From the NCBI GenBank assembly GCA_913061005.1, contig CAJXSH010000001.1, positions 124,001-188,000 of the forward strand: a stretch of DNA of 64,000 nt. Reading direction: 5' to 3'. The position numbers were made by a program, and so were the translations under genes. Under the pieces are notes generated by a model that saw only the letters and a list, made by a program, of their open reading frames with translations, had not been told where the DNA came from and ran no database searches. How positions within the stretch are numbered: the first letter of the stretch is position 1; each line of letters opens with the position of its first letter. The stretch comes from an uncultured Ectothiorhodospiraceae bacterium (GTDB lineage Bacteria; Pseudomonadota; Gammaproteobacteria; Nitrococcales; Nitrococcaceae). Positions 17,456-25,808 of the stretch are shown piece by piece.

Positions 17456-18558
17456 CGGGAGGCCGAGTCGGTGATGACCGCGTCGAGCCAGTGGCCGGCG
17501 CGGTCCGCCTTGGCTGTGAGATATCGCTGGTTGTGCGGGTTCATCAGCCCGTGAACTGCCGATCGCCCCTCGATGCCGATGCCGGCCGCTTCGAGGGCGG
17601 CGATTTTCTCGGGGTTGTTGGTCACAAGCCGGATCCGGGTCAGCCCCAAGTCCCGCAGAATGGCCGCGGCACTTTCGTAGCGGCGCTCGTCGGGGCCAAA
17701 CCCCAGGCGCTGATCGGCATCCACGGTGTCGAGGCCGGTGTCCTGCAGGCCGTAGGCGCGGAGCTTGTTGGCGAGACCGATCCCGCGGCCCTCCTGGGCG
17801 AGATAGAGCAATACCCCGCCGCCGTCCTCGCGGATCATGGCCACGGCATTGCGTAGCTGCTCGCCGCAGTCACAGCGCAGCGAGCCGAACAGATCGCCGG
17901 TCAGACAGGCAGAGTGCAGGCGCAGCGAGGGGGCCGCCGGCCATTGCGCCGGATCGCCGATCAGTACGGCGACATGCTCGTGCAATCCGTCGGCCTCGCG
18001 ATAGACCACAAAGCGGGCGGATTCGGACGGCTCCAGGGGGACCTGCGCTTCACTGACGCGGACCGGCGGCTCGTGGGCCATGCGGGTGAAATCGGCGACC
18101 GCCCGGGGGGTGACCGAGAGGATTTCCATCTCGTTGATGGCCGCTTCGAGCAGGCCATTGCCGGTATCCACCGGCAGACTCACCAGTGCCGGCAGCAGGC
18201 CACCCGAGCGGGCCAGTGCAAGCCCGGCGCGCTCCGCCGTGAGGGCACGCTCGGCGTGCTCAGCCAGGGCCTCGGGCAGCTCGTCGCCCAGGCCGAGGCC
18301 GACCGGGTCGGCGAGCAACCCTGGATCGTGACAGGGAAATGCCAGGTCCTGCTCGTCCCCGGTGTCCAGGCCCACCGCCCGGGCCCGATGGTCTCTCAGG
18401 ACCAATCGGGGTGTGCTTCGGGTCATGCCATCGAGTGTCGGAAGCACCGATGACTGGAACATCTCAAGCGCGAGAATGATCACCGATGCCGGGCCGTTGT
18501 CGAGATGAACCGGCTCTCCGCGCCGCAGATCGGTCAGCGCACGGCGAATGCGTTGCAT
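17452..18558 (-). CDS. GTP cyclohydrolase II-like protein with a degenerate DHBP-synthase-like N-terminus
   Basis: 368 residues. The C-terminal half (about 170-368) is a complete GTP cyclohydrolase II: zinc ligands C218, C229 and C231 in SACLTGDLFGSLRCDCG, the GTP-site motif QEGRGIGL (255-262), the DTVDADQRLGF segment and the TNNPEK motif. It should open GTP to the ribosylamino-pyrimidine that begins riboflavin or pterin-like pathways. The N-terminal part aligns loosely with DHBP synthase (RGEPVHL; ARSGGLLPALV) but lacks the DDEDRENEGD acidic loop, so that activity is probably lost. The start at 18558 has an AAGGGA ribosome site. It lies divergent from a RibD-type reductase gene. It is probably a paralogue of the housekeeping RibA for a special pathway. 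Confidence 0.82.
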   Translation of the reverse strand: MQRIRRALTDLRRGEPVHLDNGPASVIILALEMFQSSVLPTLDGMTRSTPRLVLRDHRARAVGLDTGDEQDLAFPCHDPGLLADPVGLGLGDELPEALAEHAERALTAERAGLALARSGGLLPALVSLPVDTGNGLLEAAINEMEILSVTPRAVADFTRMAHEPPVRVSEAQVPLEPSESARFVVYREADGLHEHVAVLIGDPAQWPAAPSLRLHSACLTGDLFGSLRCDCGEQLRNAVAMIREDGGGVLLYLAQEGRGIGLANKLRAYGLQDTGLDTVDADQRLGFGPDERRYESAAAILRDLGLTRIRLVTNNPEKIAALEAAGIGIEGRSAVHGLMNPHNQRYLTAKADRAGHWLDAVITDSASR

Positions 18559-18584
18559 GGATTGTCCCTTTGTCTGGCCTATGG

Positions 18585-18597
18585 CGATGGACCATCG
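18585..18597. promoter_or_regulatory. 13-bp palindrome between the divergent cyclohydrolase and reductase genes
   Basis: CGATGG-A-CCATCG is a perfect inverted repeat in the middle of a 59-base divergent intergenic region. Its position suits an operator controlling both genes. No binding protein can be named. Confidence 0.35.
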
Positions 18598-18617
18598 ATC
18601 ACTGTAACAATTCCGTG

Positions 18618-19439
18618 ATGACAACGCAGATCGACCCGCCGCCCTATGCCGAGGGCAGTCAAATGATCTGGCGCTACCTGCGGCAGTGCTGCGGCCGGTG
18701 GCGTCCGCAGGCCGATGAATCGGCCATGGAACGGGCAGTGGATCTGCCATTGGATGAGGCCATGGCCGCCGAGGTCTTGCATCGACGCTATGCCCCGGCG
18801 ATCGCCGCGGGGCCCGGGTCACCCCGGATCATTGCCCAGTTGGGCCAATCGCTGGATGGGCGCATTGCCACGGCGGCGGGGCATTCCCACTATGTCACCG
18901 GCGCCGCGGACCGGGCCCACCTGCATCGGCTTCGGGCGCTGAGCGATGCGGTTGTCGTCGGGGCCGGGACGCTGCGGGCCGACGACCCGGCGCTGACCGT
19001 ACGGGCGGTGGCCGGACTCAATCCCACCCGTGTGGTGCTGTCGGACGCGCGGGGGGTGAGCGGCGATGAACGGATCTTTCGTGACGGCGAGGCACCGGCA
19101 TGGCTGATGGGACCCGTCCGCGACCTGCCAACGGGCCTGGATCGCCACGACCGGGTGGATGTCAATGACCCGCATGCGGTCCGTGATGCGCTTGCCGAGG
19201 CCGGATTCGAGCGGGTGCTGATCGAAGGCGGTGCCCGCACCGTCTCGGCCTGGCTGGCGGCGGGGTTGGTGGATGTGCTCTATCTCACCATCGCGCCGGT
19301 GATCATCGGGGCCGGGCCGACGGGCCTCGAGCTGCCCCCCATCGAGCGCATGGATGAAGCGCTCCGGCCCCGGGTGGCGCGTTTTGAGATGGGCGAGGAC
19401 ATCACCTTCTGCCTCGATTTCAGCGGCGCAACAGGGTGA
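18618..19439 (+). CDS. Stand-alone RibD C-terminal-type reductase
   Basis: A 273-residue protein with the NADPH-dependent reductase fold of RibD/dihydrofolate reductase, but no deaminase domain. Family marks include SLDGRIA (about 78-84), SHYVTGAADRAHLHRLRALSDAV's core VTGAADR, the motif VVVGAGTLRADDP and LIEGGART near the C-terminus. An N-terminal helical stretch of about 65 residues (RYLRQCCGRWRPQ) is not part of the domain. It would reduce a ribosylamino-pyrimidine to the ribityl form, as the archaeal and fungal enzymes do without prior deamination. It is divergent from the GTP cyclohydrolase II-like gene and overlaps the UPF0104 gene by 20 bases at the 3' ends. Confidence 0.83.
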   Translation: MTTQIDPPPYAEGSQMIWRYLRQCCGRWRPQADESAMERAVDLPLDEAMAAEVLHRRYAPAIAAGPGSPRIIAQLGQSLDGRIATAAGHSHYVTGAADRAHLHRLRALSDAVVVGAGTLRADDPALTVRAVAGLNPTRVVLSDARGVSGDERIFRDGEAPAWLMGPVRDLPTGLDRHDRVDVNDPHAVRDALAEAGFERVLIEGGARTVSAWLAAGLVDVLYLTIAPVIIGAGPTGLELPPIERMDEALRPRVARFEMGEDITFCLDFSGATG

Positions 19440-20304
19440 GCAGGCCCGGCGTGCTGCCGATCAGGCAGACCAGTCCATAGACCACCGCACCACTGATGCC
19501 CTGCTCGGCGGAGAGCCCGGCCAGTGGCCAGATCGCCGCCGCGGCGCCCTCGCGCAGGCCCCATCCGCCCACGGTCAGGGGGATGAGCATGGCCAGCAGG
19601 ATGAGCGGAATCAATGGCAGCCACACCGAGGCCGGCGCCTCGATGCCGATGGCCAGAAGACAGCAGGCGTATACCGCCACATAGCTTGCGACCACCAACG
19701 CCGAGGTGGCCAGCTGCACGCCGAGCACCCGTCTTTGCAGCAGTGCCTGTCCGACGGCATGCCGCCACCGGCCCAGCCAGGCGGGTTGATCGTCCGGTCG
19801 ATGCACACGGCCAAGCCACCCGCCGGTAGCGAGGACGAGCAGCAATCCAGTGCCCGCGCCGGCATAGTGCCGCCAATCGGGCGGTTCGGCCGGCCAGTGG
19901 ATGAGTGCGATCATCACCGCGCCCAGCATGGCGAGCTGCCCGGAGACCCGCTCGATCACCACCGCCTGGAAGGCCGGGCTCAGGCCGCTGGCGGTCCGGC
20001 CGTGGCGCCAGGCGCGGTTCGCGTCGCCGAGTACACCGCCTGGCAGCAGTTGATTGACCAGGTTGCCCAGGTAATACTCGCGGACCGCATCGGCCCCGCC
20101 CAGGGGCAGATCCAGTCGGCGCGCGGTGTACCGCCACCGCCAGGCCGACAACAGCGTCTGAGCCACCGTGATGGCCAGGGCCAGCGCCAGCCAGGTCGGC
20201 TGGGCGGCCAGCAGCCGCGCCACCACGGCCTCGCCGAACCGGGCCATCAAAAGGCCGAGCAGCAGACCGGTCAAGGCGATGCGCAGCAAGGGGCTTATGG
20301 CCAT
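19420..20304 (-). CDS. UPF0104/LPG-synthase-type integral membrane protein
   Basis: A 294-residue multi-helix membrane protein of the YbhN/AglD/UPF0104 group, the membrane part seen in lysyl-phosphatidylglycerol synthases. The characteristic segment YYLGNLVNQLLPGGVLGD (about 87-104) and GGWGLREGA in the C-terminal half mark the family. Such proteins are associated with flipping or handling lipid-linked molecules. It is the last gene of a leftward run of dehydrogenase, PTPS-like protein, glycosyltransferase and methyltransferase, overlapping the methyltransferase by 10 bases. An export or flippase role for the product of this cluster is an inference. Confidence 0.8.
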   Translation of the reverse strand: MAISPLLRIALTGLLLGLLMARFGEAVVARLLAAQPTWLALALAITVAQTLLSAWRWRYTARRLDLPLGGADAVREYYLGNLVNQLLPGGVLGDANRAWRHGRTASGLSPAFQAVVIERVSGQLAMLGAVMIALIHWPAEPPDWRHYAGAGTGLLLVLATGGWLGRVHRPDDQPAWLGRWRHAVGQALLQRRVLGVQLATSALVVASYVAVYACCLLAIGIEAPASVWLPLIPLILLAMLIPLTVGGWGLREGAAAAIWPLAGLSAEQGISGAVVYGLVCLIGSTPGLLTLLRR

Positions 20305-21077
20305 GCCAGAAGGTCCTGATGCCCCACCCGGATGTGGCTTCGATCGAGCAGCTCGACCCGGGTGTGCAGCCAGTCATCGAAGCGCTGCCGGTCACCGGGG
20401 TTTTGCCGGATCGCTGCCGCATGCCAACCCACAAGCAGCTGACGCTGCAGTTCTGCCTCATCGGGGGTGAGTTGCCAGTCGCTGGCCATCGACTCCACCC
20501 GGTAGCCGCGCTCGCGAAAAAGCGCCGCCGCCCGTGCCGGGGCCGTGGTGCCGAGCGCGGTGCCCATGTCTTTGGGGCCATTCTGATGGGCCTGGAGCGC
20601 CGCCAGCACCCGGTCATCGTCGCTCGCCGGCGGGTCGAGCTGGATTCGGCCGTCGACGCTCAACGCCAGCAGCGCCACACAGTCATGGGCGATGCAGTAG
20701 TCCACCAGCCGCGCCAGCCAGGCCTCGGTGACCAGATCGAGCAGGGCCGAGGCGGTGATCAGCTGCGGCGGCGGCAGCGTGGGTGGCGGGAAGGCTTGCA
20801 GTGCCATGCACAGGGTGTCGAATGGGACATCGCCGGGCGTGGTGACCGCCTCGAGCAGCGCGGCGTCGTGATCGATGAGCCGCCAGTGCTGACGCCGGTC
20901 GAGCCGTGGTCCGAGGTAGCGCAGATTGCTGCCGCTGCCGGCGCCAAGGTCGATGACCTCGAGCGGCTCGGTGCCCGGCAGAACGGTGTGCAGGGCGTCG
21001 AGCAGCGCCCGGGGGCGAGCAGCATGGTCGGCGGGTTCCCGCAACGACAGCCAATCCGCGGCAAAAACCTCAGTCAT
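20295..21077 (-). CDS. Class I SAM-dependent methyltransferase
   Basis: A 260-residue Rossmann-fold methyltransferase. Motif I is VIDLGAGSGSNLRYL (about 46-60), followed by LIDHD for the ribose of SAM. The start at 21077 lets its first codons overlap the end of the glycosyltransferase gene by 8 bases. The substrate is unknown; its place between glycosyltransferase and membrane-protein genes points to a cluster-specific metabolite rather than a nucleic acid or protein target. Confidence 0.82.
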   Translation of the reverse strand: MTEVFAADWLSLREPADHAARPRALLDALHTVLPGTEPLEVIDLGAGSGSNLRYLGPRLDRRQHWRLIDHDAALLEAVTTPGDVPFDTLCMALQAFPPPTLPPPQLITASALLDLVTEAWLARLVDYCIAHDCVALLALSVDGRIQLDPPASDDDRVLAALQAHQNGPKDMGTALGTTAPARAAALFRERGYRVESMASDWQLTPDEAELQRQLLVGWHAAAIRQNPGDRQRFDDWLHTRVELLDRSHIRVGHQDLLAWP

Positions 21078-22122
21078 GGCCCAGGACCTCCCGCAGGGCG
21101 GCGGCAAACCCGGCTGCGGCCTGGTCAGGCGTGGTCAGCGCTGCCCGGGCCGCACGGGCGCCCCGGGCCAGTTGGCGGTGGGTGGCCGGGTCGCACAGCA
21201 GCTGACTCAGCGTCTTGCGCAGTGCATCGGCGTCATGGGGTGGGACCAGTATCCCGGCGCCCGGTGGCAGCGTATCGGGGATGGCACCACCCTGTGTGCT
21301 CACCACCGGTAGCCCCCGGGCGATCGCCTCGTCGATGACCATTCCATAGCCCTCATAGACCGCAGGGAGGACAAACAGATCCGCCCGGTGATAGGCGTTT
21401 TCCAGTCGGTCCGTATCCAGTGCGCCGGTCACGGTGATGCGCCGGTCGAGACGCTGTGTCTCGATCTGGCGGCGAATCCGCCGGGCATAGGCCGGGTTCA
21501 GCCGGTCCTCGCCGGCCAGTGTGCAGTGCCAGGGCTGATCCTGCATGCCGTTCAGGGCGTCGATGAGTACATGCTGTGCCTTGCGCGGGGTCAGCGAGGC
21601 GACGCAAAGCAACGTCGGATCGCCGTGGCTGCCTTCGGCGAGCGGCCGGGGCGCGGTCCCCGGAGGCGCCACATGCACCGGTCGATGGGAGAGTCCGAGC
21701 GTTTTGATCCGCCGGGCGGTGAAGGCACTGGTGGCGATGATCCCCTCGCAAAGCGCCAGGGATCGGGCTTCACTTTGACGCAGTGCCTCGGCGCTCGGGT
21801 GGCTCAGGCCGGTTTCATCGGCCAGCGGGTGGTGGACAAGCCCGATCAGCCGCAGCCGGTTGGCCTGTTCGGCAAACAGCTCGGGTAATCCCCCCAGAAT
21901 CAGGCCATCCACCACCAGCACGGCGCCATCGACTTGCGATTGCAGGGTTGCCCTGAGTCGCTGCTGGTCGTCTGCCCCGGGATGTGGAAACTCTCCGGTC
22001 ACCGCGGCCAGCCGGGTCTCGATGCCCAGGCCGGGGAGCGCTTCGGCCATTCGCCGGTCATAGGCGTTGCCGCCAGTGGCCCGCTCGATGGGCGCGGGCA
22101 TGACCAGGGTGACCGTGGTCAC
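21070..22122 (-). CDS. Family-4 glycosyltransferase (GT-B fold)
   Basis: A 350-residue retaining GT-B glycosyltransferase. The N-terminal half contains the acceptor-site region ([14 protein letters not shown]). The C-terminal half has the donor site with [11 protein letters not shown] and the EX7E-type motif [18 protein letters not shown]. It starts four bases before the stop of the PTPS-like gene. Family-4 members use UDP- or GDP-sugars to build lipid-linked or small-molecule glycosides; the donor and acceptor are not predictable here. Confidence 0.87.
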   Translation of the reverse strand: MTTVTLVMPAPIERATGGNAYDRRMAEALPGLGIETRLAAVTGEFPHPGADDQQRLRATLQSQVDGAVLVVDGLILGGLPELFAEQANRLRLIGLVHHPLADETGLSHPSAEALRQSEARSLALCEGIIATSAFTARRIKTLGLSHRPVHVAPPGTAPRPLAEGSHGDPTLLCVASLTPRKAQHVLIDALNGMQDQPWHCTLAGEDRLNPAYARRIRRQIETQRLDRRITVTGALDTDRLENAYHRADLFVLPAVYEGYGMVIDEAIARGLPVVSTQGGAIPDTLPPGAGILVPPHDADALRKTLSQLLCDPATHRQLARGARAARAALTTPDQAAAGFAAALREVLGHD

Positions 22123-22523
22123 GGGTTGATCGGGCGCTCGCAGGCGGCGGATGCCACATGGGATTCATGCAGGGTGACGCGCAGATGGCTCAGGCCCCGG
22201 GCGGCTTCACCCAGACGCCCTGCATGAACCGCCTCGGCCAGCTGGTCGGCAATCCGGCCGGCGAGGAATTCGGTGGTGGTGTTAACGCCGGCAAATGCCG
22301 GGTTGTCATCCAGATTGGTCAGGTTGTACTGCTGCAGCGTCGCTTGCAGCACCCGCATGGCCAGTGCGATGTCCACCACCACCCCGTCATCGTCCAGCGA
22401 CGGGCGGAAGAAGGTGGCATCGGTGACATAAGTGGCGCCGTGCAGCGCCTGTGCAGGGCCGAACGTCTCGCCCTGAAAACTGTGGGCGATCATGAAGTGG
22501 TCGCGGACGTTGACAGAAAACAT
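22119..22523 (-). CDS. PTPS/QueD-like protein with a degenerate active site
   Basis: A 134-residue T-fold protein of the 6-pyruvoyl-tetrahydropterin synthase/QueD family (COG0720 type). H14 (IAHSF) and H28 (LHGA) remain from the three zinc ligands, but the usual HGH reads HGA, losing the third. The position of the catalytic cysteine four residues before H28 is alanine (A24). The [13 protein letters not shown] segment and an ESHV motif correspond to the family PTSE and substrate-binding Glu regions. It is therefore unlikely to be QueD and may catalyse or bind something else. It overlaps the dehydrogenase by 34 bases and the glycosyltransferase by 4. Confidence 0.78.
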   Translation of the reverse strand: MFSVNVRDHFMIAHSFQGETFGPAQALHGATYVTDATFFRPSLDDDGVVVDIALAMRVLQATLQQYNLTNLDDNPAFAGVNTTTEFLAGRIADQLAEAVHAGRLGEAARGLSHLRVTLHESHVASAACERPINP

Positions 22524-23503
22524 GATGACTCCGAATAGCGAATGCGATGACAAAGGGCGTCGCCGGCGGCCACTGAGGCCATGACGCGGGGGAGGTCGGT
22601 GAATTGGCTCTCGCCATCGATCAGCACCTCCCACGCCGGGTTGGCGGCGAGCAGTTCGAGCGCCTTCTGCAGCCGGCGTTGGTGATCCCAGCGTGGGCGC
22701 TGGGCAGCGGCCAGCTGGCCCACCTGACTGGACTTCAAAGTCAGGCGCCTCGAGTGAAAGTCCTCGCCGAGCGGCAGGCGCACAGCGCGTTGGCCATACC
22801 AGCTCAACTCAACGACAGTGGCCTCGTCGGCGGCCAGCGACAGCGCCAGCGCTGCGCCGGACTCACTGGCGCTGGCATGAACCACACGATCCGCGCCGCC
22901 GCGGGCGCGTTTCGGCTCGGCAAAGGCAATGCCCAGTCGTTCGGCGATCCGGCGGCGTTGGGGGTTGATGTCAATGAGCTCCACCTCGGTCCCGGGAACC
23001 GCCGCGCAGAGCGCCGCGGTCAGACAGCCCACCACACCGGCGCCGATGACGCTGATGCGCTCGCCGGCGAGGGGGCTGGCGTCCCAGCAGGCGTTCAACG
23101 CGGTCTCGGTGTTGGCGGCCAGGACCGCGCGCTCGGGCGCCAGCCCCGGTGGCAATGGATGGGCGTCGCGCACCGGGAGGACAAAACGCTCCTGGTGGGG
23201 ATAGAGCGAGAAGATCCGCTGACCCGGCCATGGCTCCGGGCCGGCCTCGACGACACCGATGTTGCAATAGCCATACTTGACCGGTGCCGGGAAATCACCG
23301 GCCTGAAACGGGGCGCGCATCCGCTGGTACTGACTCTCGGGCACCTGGCCATTCCAGACCAGCGACTCGGTGCCGCGGCTGATGGCGGAAAAGCAGCTGC
23401 GCACAAGCAGCTCGCCTTCTTTCGGCTCGGGCAGCGGCTCATCGCGCAGCTCGCCCTCGCCGGGCGCGGTGACCCAGAAAGCGCGGGCGGTGCTGTATGC
23501 CAT
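22490..23503 (-). CDS. Zinc-type (MDR) alcohol dehydrogenase, BchC-like
   Basis: A 337-residue medium-chain dehydrogenase. The N-terminal GroES-like domain has [15 protein letters not shown] and [12 protein letters not shown]. The Rossmann nucleotide motif is [12 protein letters not shown] (about 147-158). The N-terminal pattern resembles BchC-type dehydrogenases, and the catalytic GHE zinc motif is not seen. A GGAGG ribosome site 7 bases upstream fixes the start at 23503. It is the first gene of the five-gene leftward run and is divergent from the phosphatidyltransferase gene, 64 bases away. Confidence 0.85.
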   Translation of the reverse strand: MAYSTARAFWVTAPGEGELRDEPLPEPKEGELLVRSCFSAISRGTESLVWNGQVPESQYQRMRAPFQAGDFPAPVKYGYCNIGVVEAGPEPWPGQRIFSLYPHQERFVLPVRDAHPLPPGLAPERAVLAANTETALNACWDASPLAGERISVIGAGVVGCLTAALCAAVPGTEVELIDINPQRRRIAERLGIAFAEPKRARGGADRVVHASASESGAALALSLAADEATVVELSWYGQRAVRLPLGEDFHSRRLTLKSSQVGQLAAAQRPRWDHQRRLQKALELLAANPAWEVLIDGESQFTDLPRVMASVAAGDALCHRIRYSESSCFLSTSATTS

Positions 23504-23567
23504 GCCGATGCCTCCTTTGCGGCTGCTAGACTGCCCCGTCGAGGGCGTCAAAGGCAGGAGGGTAGCA

Positions 23568-24272
23568 TTGGTTGCGGTGCTGGCGGATCTACTCATCGGG
23601 GCCATCCTGCTGGTGGCGGCGGCCGCCGCGCTGCAGCAGACCCTCGAACTGACACCGGTGGTCCTGCCGCTGGCGCTCTTTGCCTATCTCGGCATGGCCA
23701 TGGTCATTGCCATCGCCCGGGATGGCCGGCCGCTGACGCCCGCCGACCGGGTCACCCTGGGGCGGGGGGTGCTGGTGATGCTGCTCGTGGGGCTGCTGGC
23801 TGCCGCCGGCGATCTGGCCGCGGATCCTTCGGTGGTCTTCGCTCTGGCGCTGGTGGCGGTGCTGCTCGATGGCGTCGATGGTCTGGTGGCGCGTCGTCTG
23901 GATTGCGCCACCGAGGCCGGCGGGCGTTTTGACATGGAGCTGGATGCCTTTTTGCTTCTGGTCTTGTGTCTCTGGCTGTTGTTGCTCGAGCGGGCCGGCG
24001 CCTGGGTGCTGCTCATCGGGCTTTGGCGCTATGCATTCGTCGCGGCGGGCTGGGGGGTTGCGGCGTTGAAACGGCCGCTGCCGCCATCCCAGCGTCGGCG
24101 GGTGATCTGTGCGGTACAGGGCCTGGGCCTTGCCGGCTGCCTGATCCCCGGTCTGCCGGCGCTTTGGTCGTCGCTCATCGCCGCCGGCCTGCTCATCCTT
24201 GTGAGCTATTCGTTTGTCACCGACATTGCGGCATCATGGCGGGCCGACCCGTCGCGAGGAGTATCCCCATGA
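23568..24272 (+). CDS. CDP-alcohol phosphatidyltransferase family protein
   Basis: Integral membrane enzyme of 234 residues that transfers a phosphatidyl or phospho-alcohol group from a CDP-activated donor. The diagnostic motif DGxxAR(x8)GxxxDxxxD is complete (DGLVAR...G...D...D, near residues 103-125). A TTG at 23568 is chosen because GGCAGGAGGG lies five bases upstream; no ATG fits. About six transmembrane helices are visible. The acceptor alcohol is unknown. It is divergent from the dehydrogenase and overlaps YceI by four bases, so it probably belongs to the same pathway region. Confidence 0.83.
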   Translation: MVAVLADLLIGAILLVAAAAALQQTLELTPVVLPLALFAYLGMAMVIAIARDGRPLTPADRVTLGRGVLVMLLVGLLAAAGDLAADPSVVFALALVAVLLDGVDGLVARRLDCATEAGGRFDMELDAFLLLVLCLWLLLLERAGAWVLLIGLWRYAFVAAGWGVAALKRPLPPSQRRRVICAVQGLGLAGCLIPGLPALWSSLIAAGLLILVSYSFVTDIAASWRADPSRGVSP

Positions 24273-24859
24273 CCGTCTTTCGCTGGTTTGCCGCCGTCTT
24301 GCTCGCCGCTCTGGTGTCCTCTCCGGGCATCGCCGCGCCCGAGCGATTCGTGCTGGACGAGTCCCACGTCAGTGTCGGCTTTCTTGCCGGGCATGCCCAG
24401 TTCGCCCGGGTACTGGGTCAGTTCACCGAGGTCAGCGGTGATTTTGTCTACGACGCGCAGACCCGGACGCTCGCCTCGGCCGAGGTCACGATTGCCGCCG
24501 ACAGCGTGTTTACCGCCCACGAGGGACGGGATGAGCACTTGCGCGATGGCGATTTCCTGGATGCCGGGGCGCATCCGACCATCCGGTTTGTTGCCACCGA
24601 CTATCAGGCCGATGATGATCGCAGCGGCACGGTGACCGGTGATCTGACCCTGCGTGGCGTGACGCGGCCCATCACCCTGGATGTCACGCTCAATCGGCGG
24701 GGACCTCATCCCATCGGGGGTGCCGATACCCTGGGTGGCTCCTTGCGCGGCAGTCTGCGGCGCAGCGAATTTGGCATGACCTATGCGCTGGAAGGCGAGT
24801 TGGTGAGTGATCGCATCGATTTGATCATCGAGTTCGAAGCCACCCGCGATGACGAGTGA
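24269..24859 (+). CDS. YceI-family periplasmic lipid-binding protein
   Basis: A 196-residue lipocalin-like protein with a signal peptide (cleavage near GIAA-PERF, about 22). YceI proteins bind polyisoprenoids or related lipids in a beta-barrel. The domain starts FVLDESHVSVGFLAGH and ends in the EFGMTYALEG region, as expected. It overlaps the phosphatidyltransferase upstream and the patatin gene downstream by 4 and 11 bases, which links it to lipid metabolism in the same transcript. Confidence 0.88.
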   Translation: MTVFRWFAAVLLAALVSSPGIAAPERFVLDESHVSVGFLAGHAQFARVLGQFTEVSGDFVYDAQTRTLASAEVTIAADSVFTAHEGRDEHLRDGDFLDAGAHPTIRFVATDYQADDDRSGTVTGDLTLRGVTRPITLDVTLNRRGPHPIGGADTLGGSLRGSLRRSEFGMTYALEGELVSDRIDLIIEFEATRDDE

Positions 24860-25805
24860 ACAACAACGACCGCGGATCGGGCTGGCGTTGGGGGGTGGCG
24901 CGGCCCGGGGGTGGGCGCATCTGGGCGTGATTCGCGCCCTTGATCGCATGGGTATCCAACCGGACATGGTCGCCGGCACCTCGGTGGGGGGCATTGTCGG
25001 GGCGATGCTCTGCAGCGGACATATCGCGGCCTTCGAGCAGTGGGTGCGCGGCCTCAATCGCCGCGATGTGCTCGGCTACATGGATTTTGCCCTGGGCAAT
25101 GGCGGGTTTATCCAGGGCCGTCGGCTGATGCGGCGGTTTCAGGAGGCCTTTGGCGCGGTGGATTTTGCCGATCTGGACCGGCCGTTGGCGGTGGTGGCCA
25201 CCGATCTGTACAGCGGCCAGGAACGCTGGTTGCGTGAGGGGGATGTGGCCACGGCGGTGCGCGCATCGATGGCGCTGCCCGGGGTGTTTACGCCGATCCG
25301 TCTGGGTGATGAGTGGCTGGTGGACGGCGGGCTGGTCAATCCGGTGCCGGTATCGCTGTGCCATGCCATGGGCGCGGATCGGGTCATTGCGGTCAACTTG
25401 AGCGGCGGCTTGGTGGGACGCCGCATTCAATCGCCGGTCACCGCCACGGCCAACGACTCGAGCGATGATGAACTGGATGAGGCCGAGGCCGACGGTCCCC
25501 TGGGCTGGTGGCATCGTCTCTCGAGCGGGATGCGCGATGGTGCCGAGGCCTTGCAGGCGCAGTTCCAGCGGGGTGACGCCGATGCCGCACCCGGGGTGTT
25601 CGATGTGATCGCCACCTCGGTCAACGTCATGCAGGATCGCATCACCCGCAGCCGGATGGCCGGTGACCCGCCCGATCTGATGCTATCGCCGCGCCTTGCC
25701 CATATCGGTTTGCTCGAGCTCCACCGTGCCAGCGAGGCCATCGCCGAGGGCGAGGCCTGTGTCGAGCGCATGGCGCCGGCGCTCGAGGCGGTTTTTGATC
25801 ATTGA
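24849..25805 (+). CDS. Patatin-like phospholipase (RssA-type)
   Basis: A 318-residue serine lipase-like hydrolase. The oxyanion hole is LALGGGAARGWAH, the nucleophile elbow GTSVGG holds the catalytic Ser, and DGGLVNPVPV supplies the Asp of the dyad. This size and motif set match RssA-type bacterial patatins. The last gene of the rightward run, overlapping yceI by 11 bases. It may act on membrane lipids or on the product of the cluster; neither can be shown from sequence. Confidence 0.88.
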   Translation: MTSEQQRPRIGLALGGGAARGWAHLGVIRALDRMGIQPDMVAGTSVGGIVGAMLCSGHIAAFEQWVRGLNRRDVLGYMDFALGNGGFIQGRRLMRRFQEAFGAVDFADLDRPLAVVATDLYSGQERWLREGDVATAVRASMALPGVFTPIRLGDEWLVDGGLVNPVPVSLCHAMGADRVIAVNLSGGLVGRRIQSPVTATANDSSDDELDEAEADGPLGWWHRLSSGMRDGAEALQAQFQRGDADAAPGVFDVIATSVNVMQDRITRSRMAGDPPDLMLSPRLAHIGLLELHRASEAIAEGEACVERMAPALEAVFDH

Positions 25806-25808
25806 CCG

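Noticed and set aside
18559..18822. N-terminal extension of the GTP cyclohydrolase II-like frame
   Set aside because: It would overlap the divergent reductase gene and reads as Pro/Arg-rich shadow sequence; a good ribosome site supports 18558.
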